A stretch of DNA of 64,000 nt from Ahrensia sp. (GCA_002698425.1 NZXU01000096.1:61829-125828); one strand, 5' to 3'; shown: positions 8,488 to 18,296, counted from the stretch's first letter. Made by a program: numbers and translations. Notes: generated by a model not told the origin, from the letters alone.

Positions 8488-9138
8488 ATGACCCGCAAAC
8501 TCGAACCCGGCAAGCTCGTGCTCGCCACCCACAATGCCGGCAAGCTCGCCGAGATGCGCGACCTGATCGGCCCCTTCGGCTTCGAGGTCACGTCGGCGGG
8601 GGAACTGGGTCTCGCCGAGCCGCCGGAACACGGCACCACCTTCGAGGAAAACGCGAAGACCAAGGCCGTCGCCGCGATGGAGGCGACCGGGCTTCCCGCC
8701 TTGTCTGACGACAGCGGCATCTGCGTTGACGCGCTCGACGGCCAGCCGGGCGTCTACACCGCAGACTGGGCGGAAGCGCCCGACGGCACCCGCGATTTCG
8801 CCATGGCCATGCGCAATGTCGAGGAGAAACTGGCCGAAAAGGGCGCGTCGACGCCGGAGAGCCGCACGGCCCGTTTCGTCTCCGTCCTCTGCCTCGCCTT
8901 TCCTGACGGCCAGGTCGAATTCTTCCGCGGCGAGGTCGAGGGCACCTTGGTCTGGCCGCCGCGCGGCAAGCTCGGTTTCGGTTATGATCCGGTCTTCAAG
9001 CCGGAAGGCTACGACATTACATTCGGCGAGATGAGCGCCGAAGAAAAACATGGCTGGAAGCCGGGCGATGCGACCGCCCTGTCGCACCGCGCCCGCGCCT
9101 TCAAGGCCTTCGCGATGGAAAAGCTCGGCTCCGCATAG
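8488..9138 (+). CDS. rdgB: RdgB/HAM1 XTP/dITP pyrophosphatase
   Basis: This 216-aa house-cleaning enzyme hydrolyses dITP, XTP and ITP to monophosphates, keeping deaminated purines out of DNA. Signatures: [15 protein letters not shown] at the N-terminus, [24 protein letters not shown] with catalytic Asp, and [13 protein letters not shown] with [11 protein letters not shown] start at ATG 8488 (MTRKLEPGK), preceded by AGGA; the open frame extends upstream to 8419 without homology. It is followed after 4 bases by a small membrane-protein gene. Confidence 0.96.
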   Translation: MTRKLEPGKLVLATHNAGKLAEMRDLIGPFGFEVTSAGELGLAEPPEHGTTFEENAKTKAVAAMEATGLPALSDDSGICVDALDGQPGVYTADWAEAPDGTRDFAMAMRNVEEKLAEKGASTPESRTARFVSVLCLAFPDGQVEFFRGEVEGTLVWPPRGKLGFGYDPVFKPEGYDITFGEMSAEEKHGWKPGDATALSHRARAFKAFAMEKLGSA

Positions 9139-9142
9139 TGTC

Positions 9143-9553
9143 ATGTTCGTCGCCGCCATAGTGCTACTCTATCTTGGCGGGGCGAATTCCTTCATCGCGC
9201 GGTATGCCGGAACCTGCATGATGGGCTCGGCCGATGAGCAGTTCGGCATCTGGCTATCGATCATCCTGTATGGGTTGGCGCTGTTTTGCGTTTTCCGGTC
9301 CACGCCATCCCGGGCGGGATTGATCGCTCTCGCGCCCTTGTTGGCGCCGCTTTGGATGCAGGTGGATTTCGCGGCACGATTCGGATTTGCGTATTTTGTG
9401 CGCGGCATCTCGATATGCTCCTTTCTGGGGCAATGGATGCCAATAGAATACGATCACGATGGCAGGGAGTTTCAGATCTGGTTGTTGTGGACTATCACGT
9501 CCGTCCTCGCCATCCTCGTCATTACTGTTTCGATAAGGAAGGCTTTCCGGTGA
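9143..9553 (+). CDS. Small hydrophobic membrane protein, unrecognised
   Basis: This 136-aa protein begins MFVAAIVLLYLGGANSF. It has four likely membrane segments, at about residues 1-18, 30-52, 60-90 and 110-130. No family was recognised. It starts 4 bases after rdgB, and its TGA stop overlaps the GTG start of hemW, so it is embedded in the rdgB-hemW operon. Its base composition looks less GC-rich than its neighbours, which suggests a later insertion. No catalytic motif is visible. Confidence 0.6.
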   Translation: MFVAAIVLLYLGGANSFIARYAGTCMMGSADEQFGIWLSIILYGLALFCVFRSTPSRAGLIALAPLLAPLWMQVDFAARFGFAYFVRGISICSFLGQWMPIEYDHDGREFQIWLLWTITSVLAILVITVSIRKAFR

Positions 9554-10725
9554 TTGCAGCCGAAGTCATCGACGACGGAACGCCCGGTTTCGGCGTCTAT
9601 ATCCACTGGCCGTTCTGCGCGGCCAAGTGCCCCTATTGCGACTTCAATTCGCATGTCCGCCATAAGCCGGTCGACCAGACCCGCTTCGTCGAGGCGTTCC
9701 GGGCCGAGATGGAAACCATGCGCGGCTGGACCGGCCCGCGCGCCGTCACCTCCGTCTTCATCGGCGGCGGCACGCCCTCGCTGATGCAGCCCGAGACCGT
9801 AGCCGCGCTGCTCGACGCGGCGGACCGGCTCTGGGGCCTGCCCGCCGGGATCGAGATCACCATGGAGGCCAATCCCTCCTCCGCCGATGCCGGACGTTTT
9901 GCCGGCTACCGGTCGGCCGGTGTCAACCGCCTGTCGCTCGGCGTGCAGGCGCTGAACGACTCCGATCTGAAGTTCCTCGGCCGCCTGCACAATGCCGAGG
10001 AGGCGCTGCGCGCCATCGCCATGGCCCGCGCCACCTTTCCGCGCCTCTCCTTCGACCTGATCTATGCCCGCCCCGGCCAGACGCTGGAGAGCTGGGAGGC
10101 GGAGCTGCGGCGGGCGGCCGGCCATGCCGCCGACCACCTGTCGCTCTACCAGCTCACCATCGAGGACGGCACGCCCTTCAAGGCGCTTTACGAGGCCGGC
10201 AAGATCCCGATTCCGGATCCCGACCGCGCCGCCGATCTCTACGATCTGACCGGCGACATCACCGCCGAACTCGGCCTTCCCGCCTACGAAATCTCCAACC
10301 ACGCGGTGCCCGGCGCGGAATCGCGCCACAACCTCACCTATTGGCGTTACGGCGACTATGTCGGCACCGGTCCCGGCGCCCATGGCCGGTTTACGGTCGA
10401 GGGCGGCGAAAAGCGCGTCACCATCGCCGAGCCTCATCCCGAGACATGGGCGGCAAAAGTCGCCGACGTCGGCCACGGCGTCGTCGAGGAGGAGCTGCTC
10501 GATCCGCAAGCCCAGGGCGACGAGATGCTGCTGATGGGCTTGCGCCTCGCCGAGGGCATCGACATCGCCCGCTACGAGGCGCTCGCCGGCCGCGCCTTCG
10601 ATCCCGCGCGCCTCGCCATGCTGCAGGCCGAGAAACTGGTCGAGCCGGTCGCCAACAGCCGCATCCGCGCCACCCGGGCCGGCCGCCTCGTCCTCAACGC
10701 CCTTGTCGCGGAGCTGGCGGCATGA
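9550..10725 (+). CDS. hemW: HemW, radical SAM heme chaperone
   Basis: This 391-aa radical SAM protein was formerly called oxygen-independent coproporphyrinogen III oxidase-like. FGVYIHWPFCAAKCPYCDF near residue 15-35 gives the CxxxCxxC [4Fe-4S] cluster, followed by FIGGGTPSL, ITMEANPSS, GVNRLSLGVQA and YEISNHAVPG. HemW proteins insert heme rather than oxidise coproporphyrinogen. The GTG start at 9550 overlaps the upstream TGA. Its own stop overlaps rsmI in an ATGA junction. Confidence 0.94.
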   Translation: MIAAEVIDDGTPGFGVYIHWPFCAAKCPYCDFNSHVRHKPVDQTRFVEAFRAEMETMRGWTGPRAVTSVFIGGGTPSLMQPETVAALLDAADRLWGLPAGIEITMEANPSSADAGRFAGYRSAGVNRLSLGVQALNDSDLKFLGRLHNAEEALRAIAMARATFPRLSFDLIYARPGQTLESWEAELRRAAGHAADHLSLYQLTIEDGTPFKALYEAGKIPIPDPDRAADLYDLTGDITAELGLPAYEISNHAVPGAESRHNLTYWRYGDYVGTGPGAHGRFTVEGGEKRVTIAEPHPETWAAKVADVGHGVVEEELLDPQAQGDEMLLMGLRLAEGIDIARYEALAGRAFDPARLAMLQAEKLVEPVANSRIRATRAGRLVLNALVAELAA

Positions 10726-11612
10726 GCGGCGAACGCGCCTTCATTGTCGGCGGCCATGAAATCGCCGCCCCGCCGCTGGAGCCCGGCCTCTATATCGTCG
10801 CGACGCCGATCGGAAATCTCGGCGACATCACCATCCGCGCGCTCGAAACGCTCGCCGCCTGCGACGTGCTCGCTTGCGAGGACACTCGCGTCACCCGCCG
10901 CCTGCTCGACCGATACGCGATCAAGGCGAAGCCGCTCGCCTATCACGAGCACAATGCCGATGCCGCCGGCCCGAAGCTGATCGCCGCGCTCAAGGAAGGC
11001 AAGACCGTCGCGCTCGTCTCCGACGCCGGCACGCCGCTCGTCTCCGACCCCGGCTACCGCCTCGTTGCCACCGCCCGCGATGAAGGTATCCGCGTCATCC
11101 CGATCCCCGGCGCCTCGGCGACGCTTGCCGCACTCGCCGCATCAGGTCTCCCGTCGGACGATTTCCGCTTCATCGGCTTCCTGCCGCAAAAGGAGCAGGC
11201 CCGCCGCACCCGCCTCACGGAACTCCTCCACGAGCCGTCGACCCTGATCGCCTTCGAATCCCCAAACCGTCTGCAGGCCGCGCTCGCCGCCATCGCCGAT
11301 GTCTTCGGTCCCGACCGCCCGGTCGCCGTCGCCCGCGAACTGACCAAGCGCTTCGAGACGATCCGCAGCGGCAAGGCCGGCGAGATCGCGGAGCAGTTCG
11401 CCCCCGAAACCGTCAAGGGCGAGATCGTCCTGCTGATCGCGCCGCAGCCGGAAGGCGATACGGAATGGACGCCGGAGAGGACAGACGCGCTGCTGCGCGA
11501 CCTGCTTGCCTCGATGTCCGTCTCGAAAGCGGCGAAGGAGGCCGCCTCCGTCACCGGCCTGCCGAAATCGGACCTCTATGCCCGGCTGCTGGACCTGAAG
11601 GATGAAGACTGA
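10722..11612 (+). CDS. rsmI: 16S rRNA (cytidine1402-2'-O)-methyltransferase
   Basis: This 296-aa SAM-dependent enzyme methylates the ribose of C1402 in 16S rRNA. Visible motifs are [74 protein letters not shown] and FESPNRL, all in order for the RsmI (tetrapyrrole methylase fold) family. ATG 10722 overlaps the hemW stop and the end overlaps yraN, so the genes are translationally linked. Confidence 0.96.
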   Translation: MSGERAFIVGGHEIAAPPLEPGLYIVATPIGNLGDITIRALETLAACDVLACEDTRVTRRLLDRYAIKAKPLAYHEHNADAAGPKLIAALKEGKTVALVSDAGTPLVSDPGYRLVATARDEGIRVIPIPGASATLAALAASGLPSDDFRFIGFLPQKEQARRTRLTELLHEPSTLIAFESPNRLQAALAAIADVFGPDRPVAVARELTKRFETIRSGKAGEIAEQFAPETVKGEIVLLIAPQPEGDTEWTPERTDALLRDLLASMSVSKAAKEAASVTGLPKSDLYARLLDLKDED

Positions 11613-11973
11613 GCCGGCCAGACAGAAGCGCCGCGCCGCCTATAGCCTCGGCCATCGCGGCGAGACGCTGGCCGCATGGGCGCTGCGTCTCAAGGGCTTC
11701 CGCATCCTCGCCCGGCGCTACCGCACGCCCGCCGGCGAGATCGACCTGATCGCCCGGCGCGGCGATCTCGTCGCCATTGTCGAGGTCAAGGCGCGGCCGA
11801 CGCTGACCGAGGCCATGGACGCGGTCACGCCCTATGCCCTGCGCCGCATCGAATCCGCCGCCGATCTCTGGCTCTCCCGCCAGCCCGACCACGCCCGCCT
11901 GTCGATGCGCTTCGATCTCGTCGCGATCCTGCCCCGCCGCTGGCCGGTTCACGTCCCCGGCATATATCCCTGA
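11602..11973 (+). CDS. YraN/UPF0102 family protein
   Basis: This 123-aa protein has the restriction-endonuclease-like UPF0102 core: [46 protein letters not shown], in which the E...D...EVK arrangement is the nuclease-like active site pattern. Its biological role is not firmly established. It overlaps the 3' end of rsmI by 11 bases, a conserved pairing in many bacteria. Confidence 0.92.
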   Translation: MKTEPARQKRRAAYSLGHRGETLAAWALRLKGFRILARRYRTPAGEIDLIARRGDLVAIVEVKARPTLTEAMDAVTPYALRRIESAADLWLSRQPDHARLSMRFDLVAILPRRWPVHVPGIYP

Positions 11974-12029
11974 TTGATTTTAGCGGCCGCACGCGCCACT
12001 TAACGGATCGAATTCAAGGGAACCCGTCC

Positions 12030-12971
12030 ATGCCTCTCAAGATCGCGGTCCAGATGGACCATATCTCCACCGTGCAGATCGCCGGTGACACCACCTTCGC
12101 GCTCTGCCTCGAGGCGCAGGCGCGCGGTCACGAGCTGTTCCATTACACGCCGGATCGGCTGACCATGCGCGGCGGCACGGTCTCCGCGCGCGTCGAGCCG
12201 CTCTCGGTGCGCGACGTCGAGGGCGCCCACTACACGCTCGGCGAGGCCGTCCGCACGGATCTGTCCGGGATGGACGTCGTCCTGTTGCGCCAGGACCCGC
12301 CCTTCGACATGAACTACATCACCACGACGCACCTGCTCGAGCGCATCCATCCGAAGACGCTGGTCGTCAACGACCCGGCCTGGGTGCGCAATTCGCCGGA
12401 GAAGATCTTCGTCATGGAATTCTCCGACCTGATGCCGGAGACGCTGATCACCAAGGACATCGCCGAAATCCGCGAATTCCGCCGCGAATTCGGCGATATC
12501 ATTCTGAAGCCGCTCTACGGCAATGGCGGCGCGGGCGTCTTCCATCTGCGCGACGGCGACCGCAACCTGACCTCGCTTCTGGAAATGTTCGCCCAGCTCG
12601 GCCCCGAGCCGATCATTGCCCAGCGCTATCTCGATGACGTCCGCGCCGGCGACAAGCGTATCATCCTGATCGACGGCGAGCCGGTCGGCGCTATCAACCG
12701 CGTCCCCGACGAGGGCGACGCCCGCTCCAACATGCATGTCGGCGGCAAGGCGGTGGAGACGATGATGACCGAGCGCGAGCGCGAGATCTGCGACCGTATC
12801 GGCCCGTCGCTCCGCGAACGCGGTTTTGTGCTTGTCGGGATTGACGTGATCGGCGGCCTGATGACCGAAATCAACGTCACCTCCCCGACCGGCGTCCGCG
12901 AAGTCAAGAAATTCGGCGGCGCTGACATCTCCGCCCTTTTCTGGGACGCGGTCGAGGCGAAGCGCGCCTGA
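12030..12971 (+). CDS. gshB: Glutathione synthetase
   Basis: This 313-aa ATP-grasp enzyme joins gamma-glutamylcysteine and glycine. Evidence: N-terminal [35 protein letters not shown], the ATP-binding [14 protein letters not shown], and [21 protein letters not shown] near the C-terminus. I start at ATG 12030 after AAGGGAACC; the long upstream frame is a shadow of yraN. A strong hairpin terminator follows at 13005-13026. Confidence 0.96.
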   Translation: MPLKIAVQMDHISTVQIAGDTTFALCLEAQARGHELFHYTPDRLTMRGGTVSARVEPLSVRDVEGAHYTLGEAVRTDLSGMDVVLLRQDPPFDMNYITTTHLLERIHPKTLVVNDPAWVRNSPEKIFVMEFSDLMPETLITKDIAEIREFRREFGDIILKPLYGNGGAGVFHLRDGDRNLTSLLEMFAQLGPEPIIAQRYLDDVRAGDKRIILIDGEPVGAINRVPDEGDARSNMHVGGKAVETMMTEREREICDRIGPSLRERGFVLVGIDVIGGLMTEINVTSPTGVREVKKFGGADISALFWDAVEAKRA

Positions 12972-13004
12972 CCGCCGGTCGCACCGATAGGCCCTGAAAC
13001 GAAA

Positions 13005-13026
13005 AATGCGGGCCGGAGCCCGCATT
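13005..13026. terminator. Bidirectional hairpin terminator
   Basis: AATGCGGGC (13005-13013) and GCCCGCATT (13018-13026) form a perfect 9-bp stem around CGGA. A-rich sequence precedes it and convergent genes lie on both sides (gshB and the barrel protein). Confidence 0.8.
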
Positions 13027-13051
13027 CGTAATCTTCGATGATGCACCGGTC

Positions 13052-14173
13052 TCAGCGCGTCGAGAACTCGAACGACTTGGTCAGGCGCAGGCCGAGCGTG
13101 TGCGACACGACGCCCGCCTCTCTTGCGTTGGCGTAGCCGGCGCTGACATCGATGCCGTTCTCGAATTCGTAGCCGGCCGATACCTGGATCAGGTGATCGT
13201 CGTCGCTGCCGCCGCCGCTATAGTCGATCAGCCGCAACGAGCCGGCGACTTCGCCATGCCACGGGCCGTGCACATAGCCGAGTCCCGCCGTCAGATAGGT
13301 CGCATCGTCGTCGGACACGCCGCCATAGTTTGAGAAATAGGCGACTTCCCCGTTCAACACGACGAGATCGCCATTCGACAGTTCGATTTCCTGCGCCAGC
13401 CCGGCGGCGAACCCGTCCTCGTCGGCCGTTTCGGTGACGCCGGCCGACAGGTGGCGATAGCCGAAATTGTAGGAGAAGCCGGGCATCGCCGCGATGTCCG
13501 TTCCGTCGATCGTGAACGAGAAATTGTCCAGGCTTTCGGTATTCGCGAGCCCCCCGTCGGCGAGCGTGGTCCGCCCGCGCGAGGTGAAGGCGGAATCCGA
13601 CAGCACGGTCGTGTCGACGAAGAACACATTGCCGCCCAGCGTGATCGTGCCGGTGGCGCCGGTCTCGAACGCGATGGCGCTGCCGATACCGATCATCTCG
13701 GAAAGCTCGTAGTCCTCGGCGAAGCTCGTGCCGTAGACGCCCGGGGTAATGTCCCAGGCGCTGCCGAAGCTCGGCCCGAACTTGCCGGCCACCAGCGTCA
13801 GCATGCCGAGCGAGGCTTCCAGGTTCAGCGTATCGACATAGAGGCCGATGTCGCCGAAGGCGCGATCCGTCGACGGCGCCGGATCCAGCACCGATTCCGC
13901 GGTCAGGCCGAGATTCAGTGCGAAGATCGGCGTCAGTCCGACCTTCATCCCGAGCGCGCCGGAGAAGTAGAGATCGTTGATCTCGGCGGTCGGGTCGTCG
14001 GAGGAGAAGACCCAGTCATCGCCGATTTCCAGGTCCAGAACCCCCTCGACATAGGGATAGGTCTGCGGCGCTTCAGTCTCAGCCTCGGCGACGTCGGCGG
14101 CAAAAGCCTGGGTTGACAGCAGCCCGGCGGCGAGCAGCGCAGGCAATGATGACGTAACGGCACTTGATTTCAT
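13052..14173 (-). CDS. Outer-membrane beta-barrel (porin-like) protein
   Basis: This 373-aa protein begins MKSSAVTSSLPALLAAG with a signal peptide cleaved near AFA-ADVAEAE. The rest alternates polar and hydrophobic residues, rich in Gly, Asp, Thr and aromatics, as in beta-barrels; the end LTKSFEFSTR has an aromatic near the C-terminus. The closest recognisable type is the uncharacterised alphaproteobacterial porin-like family rather than general porin Por. I start at ATG 14173 after AGGGGCC; the frame continues upstream to 14236 without a signal peptide. Confidence 0.75.
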   Translation of the reverse strand: MKSSAVTSSLPALLAAGLLSTQAFAADVAEAETEAPQTYPYVEGVLDLEIGDDWVFSSDDPTAEINDLYFSGALGMKVGLTPIFALNLGLTAESVLDPAPSTDRAFGDIGLYVDTLNLEASLGMLTLVAGKFGPSFGSAWDITPGVYGTSFAEDYELSEMIGIGSAIAFETGATGTITLGGNVFFVDTTVLSDSAFTSRGRTTLADGGLANTESLDNFSFTIDGTDIAAMPGFSYNFGYRHLSAGVTETADEDGFAAGLAQEIELSNGDLVVLNGEVAYFSNYGGVSDDDATYLTAGLGYVHGPWHGEVAGSLRLIDYSGGGSDDDHLIQVSAGYEFENGIDVSAGYANAREAGVVSHTLGLRLTKSFEFSTR

Positions 14174-14316
14174 GGAAGGCCCCTCGAATCTGGCAATGAT
14201 TTCAACCATATCAAAAAACTTGAGTCTGTCACTCAATTTTTATGTTAACGAGTTTACTGAGCGTCAGCTCGGCGGAGCAAACCGCTTGATTTCACGGATC
14301 GGAAAGGATTGGCTGG

Positions 14317-14550
14317 ATGCTCATGGACCCGAATGAAATCGCCCGCCTGCGCGCCCGTCTCGCCGAACGCCCGGCCGGCGCGTTCCATTTCCCGGAAATC
14401 TACGGACCCGGCTGGGACGATCTCTGGATCGGCGACAAGGTGAGGACCGGCCGCGACTTCCTCGAAGCCGTGCGCGCCGGAAAATTCCCGGGCGTCGAGG
14501 ACACCGGCCTCAAGAAAGGCCGCGGACGGCTCTATCGCTGGCGCGGATAG
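14317..14550 (+). CDS. Small conserved protein, DUF1413-like
   Basis: This 77-aa protein contains IYGPGWDDLWIGDKVRTGRDFLEAV followed by LKKGRGRLYRW. The W..L.IG..VRTGR.F pattern with a basic, aromatic tail resembles short DUF1413-type proteins; this assignment is tentative. No membrane segment or catalytic motif is seen. The start is ATG 14317, with ATG 14323 as an alternative. It is divergent from the barrel gene. Confidence 0.6.
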   Translation: MLMDPNEIARLRARLAERPAGAFHFPEIYGPGWDDLWIGDKVRTGRDFLEAVRAGKFPGVEDTGLKKGRGRLYRWRG

Positions 14551-14553
14551 GGT

Positions 14554-14575
14554 GCGGCGGCCTTTGTTCCGCCGC
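14554..14575. terminator. Hairpin after the DUF1413-like gene
   Basis: GCGGCGG (14554-14560) and CCGCCGC (14569-14575) form a stem with loop CCTTTGTT, 4 bases after the stop. No T tract follows, so it may be a weak or factor-assisted terminator. Confidence 0.5.
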
Positions 14576-14686
14576 CACAACCGCCTGCAACCCGAAATCC
14601 CGCCCTGCGTGCAGAAGTTGCAAATTTGTTCTTGCTTCGTTCGCGGGACTGAGTCTTAATATCCCCAACCAGAGGGGAGCGGGCTC

Positions 14687-16219
14687 ATGGTTTCGCGCAT
14701 CGCGACAGTGTCGTTTCAGGGCATCGAGGCCGTACCGGTCGATGTCCAGGTCATGGTCGCGCCGGGCAAGGTCAACATGCATATCGTCGGTCTGCCGGAC
14801 AAGGCGGTGGCCGAGAGCCGCGAGCGCGTCCAGTCGGCGCTGCACGCCTCGGGCCTGTCGATGCCGCCCAAGAAGGTCACCGTCAATCTCGCGCCCGCCG
14901 ACCTGCCCAAGGAAGGCTCCCATTTCGACCTGCCGATCGCGCTCGGCCTGATGGCGGCGCTCGGCGCCGTGCCCGCCGACGCGCTGTCGAATTATGTCGT
15001 CCTCGGCGAATTGTCGCTCGACGGCACCATCGCCCCGGTCGCCGGCGTCCTGCCGGCTGCGATTGCGGCCAGCGCCGCCGAAAAGGGCCTGATCTGTCCG
15101 AAGGAATGCGGACCGGAGGCGGCCTGGGCGGGCGAGAATGTCGATATCGTCGCGCCCGCCTCGCTGATCTCGCTCGCCAATCATTTCCGCGGCACGCAGG
15201 TCCTGTCGCGCCCGCAGCCGGCGCGGCGCGACCTGCCCTCCAACCTGCCCGATCTCGCCGACATCAAGGGACAGGAAACGGCGAAACGCGCACTCGAGGT
15301 CGCCGCCGCCGGCGGCCACAACCTTTTGATGGTCGGTCCGCCGGGCTCCGGCAAGTCGATGCTGGCGCAGCGCCTGCCCTCGATCCTGCCGCCGCTGACG
15401 CCCGCCGAACTGCTCGATGTCTCCATGATCGCCTCCGTCGCCGGGCAACTGGCCGGCGGCAAGCTGTCGGACCGCCGCCCGTTCCGCGCCCCGCATCATT
15501 CGGCCTCCATGGCGGCGATGGTCGGCGGCGGCTTGCGGGTGAAGCCCGGTGAGGTGTCTCTCGCCCATAACGGCGTGCTCTTCCTCGACGAATTCCCCGA
15601 ATTCACCCCGCAAGTGCTCGATTCGCTCCGCCAGCCGCTGGAGACGGGCGAAAGCGTCATCGCCCGCGCCAACCACCGCGTCTCCTATCCGGCCCGCATC
15701 CAGCTGGTCGCGGCGATGAATCCGTGCCGCTGCGGCATGGCCGGTGAGCCGGGCCACACTTGCGCGCGCGGCCCGCGCTGCGTCGCCGACTATCAGGCGC
15801 GCATTTCCGGCCCGCTGATGGACCGCATCGACCTGCGCGTCGAAGTTCCTGCCGTCACGCCGGGCGACCTGATCCGCTCCCGCCCCGGCGAGCCGAGCGC
15901 CAGCGTCGCCGAACGCGTCGCCGCTGCGCGGGCGCTCCAGGCGGAGCGTTACGCATCGCTCGGCGTCTCGGGTGTCACCACCAACGCCCATTGCCCGACC
16001 GCGCTGATCGAGCAAATCGCCGATGTCGATGCCGGCGGCCTGCAATTGTTGAGCGACGCCGCCGACCAGATGAAATTCTCCGCCCGCGCCTATCACCGCA
16101 TCATGAAGCTCGCCCGCACCCTCGCCGATCTCGACGGCGCACCCCGGACAGGCCGTATCCACGTCGCCGAAGCCATCTCCTACCGCATCGCAGGCGAAAG
16201 GCTGGCGTCTGCGGCGTGA
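14687..16219 (+). CDS. YifB/ComM-family magnesium chelatase-like AAA ATPase
   Basis: This 510-aa protein has an N-terminal ChlI-type Lon-protease-like domain (about 1-170) and a central AAA+ domain with Walker A GPPGSGKSMLA, HHSASMAAMVGGG, LFLDEFPEF (Walker B) and AAMNPCRCG. The Mg-chelatase C-terminal domain follows. ComM helps branch migration during natural transformation in some species; in non-competent bacteria the role is unclear. The start ATG 14687 follows GGGGAG. Confidence 0.92.
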   Translation: MVSRIATVSFQGIEAVPVDVQVMVAPGKVNMHIVGLPDKAVAESRERVQSALHASGLSMPPKKVTVNLAPADLPKEGSHFDLPIALGLMAALGAVPADALSNYVVLGELSLDGTIAPVAGVLPAAIAASAAEKGLICPKECGPEAAWAGENVDIVAPASLISLANHFRGTQVLSRPQPARRDLPSNLPDLADIKGQETAKRALEVAAAGGHNLLMVGPPGSGKSMLAQRLPSILPPLTPAELLDVSMIASVAGQLAGGKLSDRRPFRAPHHSASMAAMVGGGLRVKPGEVSLAHNGVLFLDEFPEFTPQVLDSLRQPLETGESVIARANHRVSYPARIQLVAAMNPCRCGMAGEPGHTCARGPRCVADYQARISGPLMDRIDLRVEVPAVTPGDLIRSRPGEPSASVAERVAAARALQAERYASLGVSGVTTNAHCPTALIEQIADVDAGGLQLLSDAADQMKFSARAYHRIMKLARTLADLDGAPRTGRIHVAEAISYRIAGERLASAA

Positions 16220-16532
16220 CGGGCCAGCCCGTGAAGCGCTTGCAGGCAGAAGAAATGATGGGCTTTGCCGGGTTCTTGGGAAAAGCGGAGATTGATAAAG
16301 AGGCGCGGAGCCGATCACGCGCGCTACTCTCTCCCCTCGTGGGGTGAGGAGCGGTCGGCGGAGCCGGCCAATCGACAACGATTTGTCGATTGGAGAGACG
16401 AACGCGCGGAGCCATAGCGCAGCGCCGGGCGAAAGCAAAAGCTTGGGTTTAGCGTTAGCTAAGCCCTTAGCTTTTGCCAGAGAGAGGGTCGAAATGCCGG
16501 TCGCGCATGGTCAGCCGTAGCCGCTGAGCCCT
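16220..16532. repeat. Gene-free region with nested inverted repeats
   Basis: This 313-base gap between the ComM and LysE genes holds no convincing gene. It contains a perfect 11-bp inverted repeat CCAATCGACAA / TTGTCGATTGG at 16368-16393 with loop CGAT. A longer imperfect hairpin at 16435-16477 has arms starting GCAAAAGCT and ending AGCTTTTGC. CTCTCTCCCC near 16328 and GAGAGAGGG near 16479 could close an outer stem. It looks like a rhizobial intergenic mosaic or MITE-like element. Confidence 0.65.
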
Positions 16533-17150
16533 TTAGTTCGCCCGAACCGCGATCGCCGTCGCCGCACCCGCGAGGAAGCTCGCCGCAATCCGGTTCAGCA
16601 TCTTCAGAGCGCGCGGCGACTGCAGCATGTGCCGGGCCCGGCCCGCGAGCCCGATATAGGGGATCATCACCGCGACGAGAACAGCGAAGGTCAGCACGAT
16701 CAGCACGCCGAAATCGACCGGCGTGACGGTCGAAAGATCGAGGAAGGTCGGCAGCAAGGCGAGGTAGAAGACGATCACCTTCGGATTGCCCAGCGTCACC
16801 ATGAAGCCGGCAAGGAAGCTCGACAGCGCGTCGCCGGCCGATTGCGCGGCGACCTTCTCGGCGGTCACGCCCTTGCGCCAGAACGAAACCGCCATCCAGA
16901 GCAGATAGGCGACGCCGGCATATTTGATCACCATGAAGGCGGTGCCGAAGGTCGAGGCGATATAGGCAAGGCCGAGCACGGCGGCCGAGAGATAGACGAC
17001 ATCGCCGAGCGCGAGCCCGAACAGCATCGGCACGGTCGAGCGGAAGCCGGAGCCGAGCGCGCGCGCCACCAGGGCGATGACGCCGGGGCCGGGGATCGCC
17101 GCCGCGATGCCGAGCGCCAGCGCATAGGTCAGGAAACCTGCAAGGGTCAT
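16533..17150 (-). CDS. LysE family amino-acid/threonine exporter
   Basis: This 205-aa inner-membrane protein has six hydrophobic segments and the family's N-terminal signature IPGPGVIALVARALGSGFRS. SDALGDVVYLSAAVLG-like sequence and TLGNPKVIVFYLALLPTFLDLS in the middle match LysE/RhtB members, which export amino acids or related small molecules. The substrate cannot be inferred. The HAD gene lies 15 bases away upstream on the same strand, so the two may be co-transcribed. Confidence 0.9.
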   Translation of the reverse strand: MTLAGFLTYALALGIAAAIPGPGVIALVARALGSGFRSTVPMLFGLALGDVVYLSAAVLGLAYIASTFGTAFMVIKYAGVAYLLWMAVSFWRKGVTAEKVAAQSAGDALSSFLAGFMVTLGNPKVIVFYLALLPTFLDLSTVTPVDFGVLIVLTFAVLVAVMIPYIGLAGRARHMLQSPRALKMLNRIAASFLAGAATAIAVRAN

Positions 17151-17165
17151 GATAAACCAGTCATG

Positions 17166-17825
17166 TCACTGCAATCCGAGAAGGGCGGGAAGCGCCCGCA
17201 TGTCATCGAACAGCACCGCGCCCGCTTCCGCAAGGCCTTCCCGGTCGGTGAGCGGATCGGCCGCATAGCCGAGCACCGCCATGCCGGCGGCCTTTCCGGC
17301 CACGACCCCGGCGACGCTGTCCTCTATCACCGCGCAGCGCTCCGCCTCGAAGCCCATCGTCTCGGCGGCATGCAGGAAGAGATCGGGCGCGGGCTTGCCC
17401 CTTTCGACCATCCAGGCCGAGAACAGCACGTCCTCGAGCAGCGGCAGCAGGCCCGAGGCGCCGAGCGTCATGTGCATCTTCTCGACCTTGGCTGAGGAGG
17501 CGACGCAAAGCGGCGTGTCGATCGCCTGCAGATAGAGGATCGCGTCGCGCACATAAGGGATCGCCTCGACGCCGTCGGCGAATAGCGCCGGCAGTTCGGC
17601 GAGCCAGCGGTCCGGGAAGTCCGCGCCGAGATCGATCCCGTCCTCGGCCAGCAGCATCTCGCGCACGCTTTTCATCGTGCGGCCCATGAAGCGCTTGCGG
17701 CAGCCGGCCAGCGTGGTCTCGAGCCCGTGTTCGGCCAATATCTCCACGAGGCGGCGATTGGCGGTATTCTCCGTGTCGACGAGCACGCCGTCGCAGTCGA
17801 AGATGACGAGTTGGGGAGGTGTCAT
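17166..17825 (-). CDS. HAD-family phosphatase (beta-phosphoglucomutase-like)
   Basis: This 219-aa protein has HAD motif I FDCDGVLVDTE near residue 9, motif II CVASSAKVEK near 110, the motif III Lys in GKPAPDLFLHAA, and motif IV VIEDSVAGVVAGKAAGM. The cap insertion after motif I with FMGRTMKSVREML is that of subfamily I phosphatases such as sugar-phosphate phosphatases. The exact substrate is unknown. It lies between dut and the LysE exporter on the same strand. Confidence 0.9.
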   Translation of the reverse strand: MTPPQLVIFDCDGVLVDTENTANRRLVEILAEHGLETTLAGCRKRFMGRTMKSVREMLLAEDGIDLGADFPDRWLAELPALFADGVEAIPYVRDAILYLQAIDTPLCVASSAKVEKMHMTLGASGLLPLLEDVLFSAWMVERGKPAPDLFLHAAETMGFEAERCAVIEDSVAGVVAGKAAGMAVLGYAADPLTDREGLAEAGAVLFDDMRALPALLGLQ

Positions 17826-17837
17826 GTCTGGAGGTCT

Positions 17838-18296
17838 CTAATGCGTTCCGGTGGAGCCGAAACCGCCGCCGCCGCGCACGGTCTCGGAGGCAAGGTCGCC
17901 TTCCGAAACGCTGACCTGCGTCACAGGCGCGATAATCATCTGGGCGATCCGCATGCCGCGCGTGATTTCGAAAGGTTCGGCACCGTGATTGATCAGCAGC
18001 ACCTGCACCTCGCCGCGATAGTCGGCGTCGATCGTGCCGGGCGTGTTGAGGCAGGTGACGCCATGTTTGAAGGCGAGGCCGGAGCGCGGCCGCACCTGGC
18101 CTTCATGGCCGGACGGGATCTCGAAGACGAAGCCGGTCGGTACCAGCGCGCGGGCGCCGGGCTCCAGCACCAGCGGTGCGTCGTCCGCAACCGCGGCCCG
18201 CAAATCCATGCCGGCGGCCCCGGCGGTTTCATAGCCGGGCAGCGCGATCCCGTCGCCATGCGGCAGGCGGATGAGGGTCAGGGACGGAGAACTCAT
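17838..18296 (-). CDS. dut: dUTP diphosphatase
   Basis: This 152-aa trimeric dUTPase cleaves dUTP to dUMP and pyrophosphate. Motifs 1-5 are present: [36 protein letters not shown] and the C-terminal [11 protein letters not shown] start at ATG 18296 ([11 protein letters not shown]); the frame extends upstream to 18359 with unrelated residues. It stops 12 bases before the HAD gene, suggesting an operon dut-HAD-lysE. Confidence 0.96.
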   Translation of the reverse strand: MSSPSLTLIRLPHGDGIALPGYETAGAAGMDLRAAVADDAPLVLEPGARALVPTGFVFEIPSGHEGQVRPRSGLAFKHGVTCLNTPGTIDADYRGEVQVLLINHGAEPFEITRGMRIAQMIIAPVTQVSVSEGDLASETVRGGGGFGSTGTH

